NCBI GenBank assembly: GCA_022616415.1
Contig: JAKEEU010000433.1
Span: forward strand, 1 to 49,204
Direction: 5' to 3'
Origin: Candidatus Zhuqueibacterota bacterium
GTDB taxonomy: Bacteria; Zhuqueibacterota; Zhuqueibacteria; Zhuqueibacterales; Zhuqueibacteraceae
DNA: 49,204 nt
Shown: in pieces, positions 47,902-49,204 of the stretch
How positions within the stretch are numbered: the first letter of the stretch is position 1
Layout of the letters: every line of letters begins with the position of its first letter
The notes under the pieces: model-generated
Database searches by the model: none
What the model was told of the DNA's origin: nothing
Seen by the model: the letters and a program-made list of their open reading frames with translations, nothing else
Position numbers and translations under genes: made by a program

Positions 47902-49001
47902 CAGGGCCGCCCTCCGAGAATATTCTTCTCCCACAACTCACCGAGCCCATAATCTTCAAGCCAGGCAGACATATCAACATCTTTCAAGTGCCGGAATACA
48001 CTCTGCCCCTCTTCGCGATCAACCACCCAAACATGACCGGGCTTTAGTTGATTGATTAAGGTGACGGATTGCGTTGCCACCATGAGCTGCGTACGTGTGG
48101 CAGCAGACTCCAACAGACCGGCGAGTACTTGAATGGCGGCAGGGTGAAGTCCCAGCTCTGGTTCGTCAATCAGTATAATGGAAGGGAGCGTTAGCGCGGG
48201 CTGTAAAAGCAGTGTTGCCAGGCAAATAAAACGAAGCGTGCCATCTGAAAGCGCGGCGGCGCTAAAATAAGTGTCGCTGCCGTTTTCTTCCCATTCCAAA
48301 CGAATCTTTTCCGGATTAAGAGCCGACGGCTCGAGCTTAAAGCGTTTGAGAAATGGCGCGACCTGCCGTACGGTCTCTACGATATTTTGAAAGTAATTGG
48401 GCTCGCGTTTTTCCAGCATATAAAGAAAGGCTGCCAGATTGGCGGCATCTTCGCGCAGAAAGCGGTTATCCGCCAAATCGCCCGTTTGTTTCACGCGCGC
48501 CGAAGCGCTGGTGTCGTGGAAATGGTAAATGCGGTAGCTGCTTAAATGTTCACGAATATATTGGGCAATGCGTTTTTTCGACTCTGCTACACGTGCTTCC
48601 ACATGACCGGTCCATGCTTCATCAACATAGGGCGATGGATAGTTATTTATATCCCAATAATAAGTTGTTTCATAATCAAAAATGAAACGATCTTCATCCG
48701 TAGGTTTCAACTGAAAATGATATTTATTCGCATGACCAGGGCTTGTGTGAAATTCGGTTCTAATAGATAAACTTTCAGTGTGTTTTCGTCCAAAGTGCAG
48801 AATCGCATTAGCGCCGCCGGCTTCGCCGGTATAAATTTGCAACTGTTGATTCGCCACACGATTGAGGAGGTGGAATACACCGACCAGATTGGATTTTCCG
48901 GCGCCGTTGCCGCCGATGAAAACGTTCAGCGAATCCAATTCCAGTTTCTGATCTCGAATGGATTTGAATCCTTGAACGTGCAAAGCATGCAATTTGCTCA
49001 T
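47901..49001 (-). CDS. AAA family (AAA_21/OLD-like) ATPase
   Basis: A 366-residue ABC-type ATPase. Walker A is FIGGNGAGKSNLVGVF at about residue 28, the ABC-like signature is ALSDGTLRFICLATLL, and Walker B is LPSIILIDEPELGLHP. It ends MSAWLEDYGLGELWEKNILG. Unlike full OLD nucleases it has no TOPRIM domain; that is supplied by the downstream DUF4276 protein. Pairs of an AAA15/21 ATPase and a TOPRIM-type protein (for example PARIS) are anti-phage systems; by analogy this is a defence pair. The start ATG 49001 gives the family N-terminus MSKLHALHVQGFKSIRDQ. Confidence 0.9.
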   Translation of the reverse strand: MSKLHALHVQGFKSIRDQKLELDSLNVFIGGNGAGKSNLVGVFHLLNRVANQQLQIYTGEAGGANAILHFGRKHTESLSIRTEFHTSPGHANKYHFQLKPTDEDRFIFDYETTYYWDINNYPSPYVDEAWTGHVEARVAESKKRIAQYIREHLSSYRIYHFHDTSASARVKQTGDLADNRFLREDAANLAAFLYMLEKREPNYFQNIVETVRQVAPFLKRFKLEPSALNPEKIRLEWEENGSDTYFSAAALSDGTLRFICLATLLLQPALTLPSIILIDEPELGLHPAAIQVLAGLLESAATRTQLMVATQSVTLINQLKPGHVWVVDREEGQSVFRHLKDVDMSAWLEDYGLGELWEKNILGGRP

Positions 49002-49103
49002 GCGTAATTCCTCCGAAAAGGATAACTTTAATAGCAGGAACCTTTTTGCATGGAACAAACTAAGTTAGCAAAATTTGCCCATGAAAGCAACTGCTAAAAC
49101 TAA

Positions 49104-49160
49104 TTGACAAGTGCCATGACATCGTTGACAAAATAAGTGCCACGACATCGTTGACAAGTT
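49104..49160. repeat. Tandem TTGACA-containing repeats, possible end of an insertion sequence
   Basis: TTGACAAGTGCCATGACATCG starts at 49104; a variant with five extra bases starts at 49125 (TTGACAAAATAAGTGCCACG...), and a third TTGACAAGTT at 49151. On the minus strand this reads TGTCAACGATGTC(A/G)TGGCACTT repeated. Multiple near-identical sites at an end that starts with TG are typical of IS21-like elements. No transposase lies within the window, so the assignment is tentative. Confidence 0.4.
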
Positions 49161-49204
49161 TTATGTTCTTTGAAATTTTTCTGGACATGAGTATCTTTCT
49201 TTGA

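Noticed and set aside
49163..49204. Start of a transposase at the right edge
   Set aside because: The frame from ATG 49163 encodes only 13 residues before TGA at the edge and has no family match.

Overview
The window looks like a chromosomal piece of an uncultured Gram-negative bacterium of moderate GC content, probably in or near the FCB group (candidate division KSB1 or Calditrichota-like). That placement is an inference. It rests on a large outer-membrane beta-barrel protein next to an Omp85 protein and an NHL-repeat protein, a giant LRR/Roco-type protein, many small stress genes with AAGGAG ribosome binding sites, and abundant short inverted repeats between genes. I recognised no tRNA, rRNA or CRISPR array.

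Region 1 (1-16.7 kb, mostly + strand) is a mosaic stress and envelope island. It holds a bacterioferritin, a GlsB-type membrane protein, a secreted TPR protein, single-domain receivers with altered phosphorylation sites, a peptidoglycan-binding mini-protein, two copies of an I9-like small protein, a four-gene cluster of two GT4 glycosyltransferases and two GH130 enzymes, an sll1863-like coiled-coil protein, an RRM protein, an FN3 protein and cysteine-rich mini-proteins. Scattered among them are gene fragments: the C-terminus of an SPFH protein, a LuxR HTH tail, a third GH130, start-codon ends of neighbouring genes, a PP2C phosphatase with its middle deleted and the first 29 codons of a sigma factor. 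Two sll1863-type genes share a leader with GTAC palindromes and a TAGACC/GGTCTA inverted repeat.

Region 2 (16.7-31.8 kb, mostly - strand) is more ordinary: an EndoIII-like protein with altered catalytic residues, a coiled-coil membrane protein, two exported proteins, argH, a broken GNAT gene, a type II restriction-modification pair translationally coupled to rsgA, a DUF1990/YndJ-like fusion, GNAT and hypothetical genes, fumC and an AlbA_2/ATPase-fold regulator.

Region 3 (31.9-39.1 kb, - strand) is the most unusual part. A DUF433/DUF5615 toxin-antitoxin pair overlaps a truncated DUF4062 gene, followed 19 bp later by a 1269-residue protein with about 34 leucine-rich repeats and a COR-like region but no Roc GTPase between them. 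Next come a soluble histidine kinase and a response regulator whose output domain looks like a PD-(D/E)XK (Mrr-type) nuclease. An orphan RelB antitoxin and a 5' fragment of a second fumC lie at the far end. I propose the kinase/receiver-nuclease pair, possibly with the LRR-COR protein, as a candidate undescribed defence or DNA-processing system.

Region 4 (39.2-49.2 kb) has chrA on the - strand, then an NHL protein, a 1185-residue outer-membrane barrel protein and an Omp85/BamA-like protein on the + strand. An AAA ATPase with a DUF4276 (TOPRIM-like) partner, a defence-type pair, lies on the - strand. Tandem TTGACA-containing repeats at the right edge look like the end of an insertion sequence outside the window. 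Several intergenic repeat families recur and some intrude into coding sequence.
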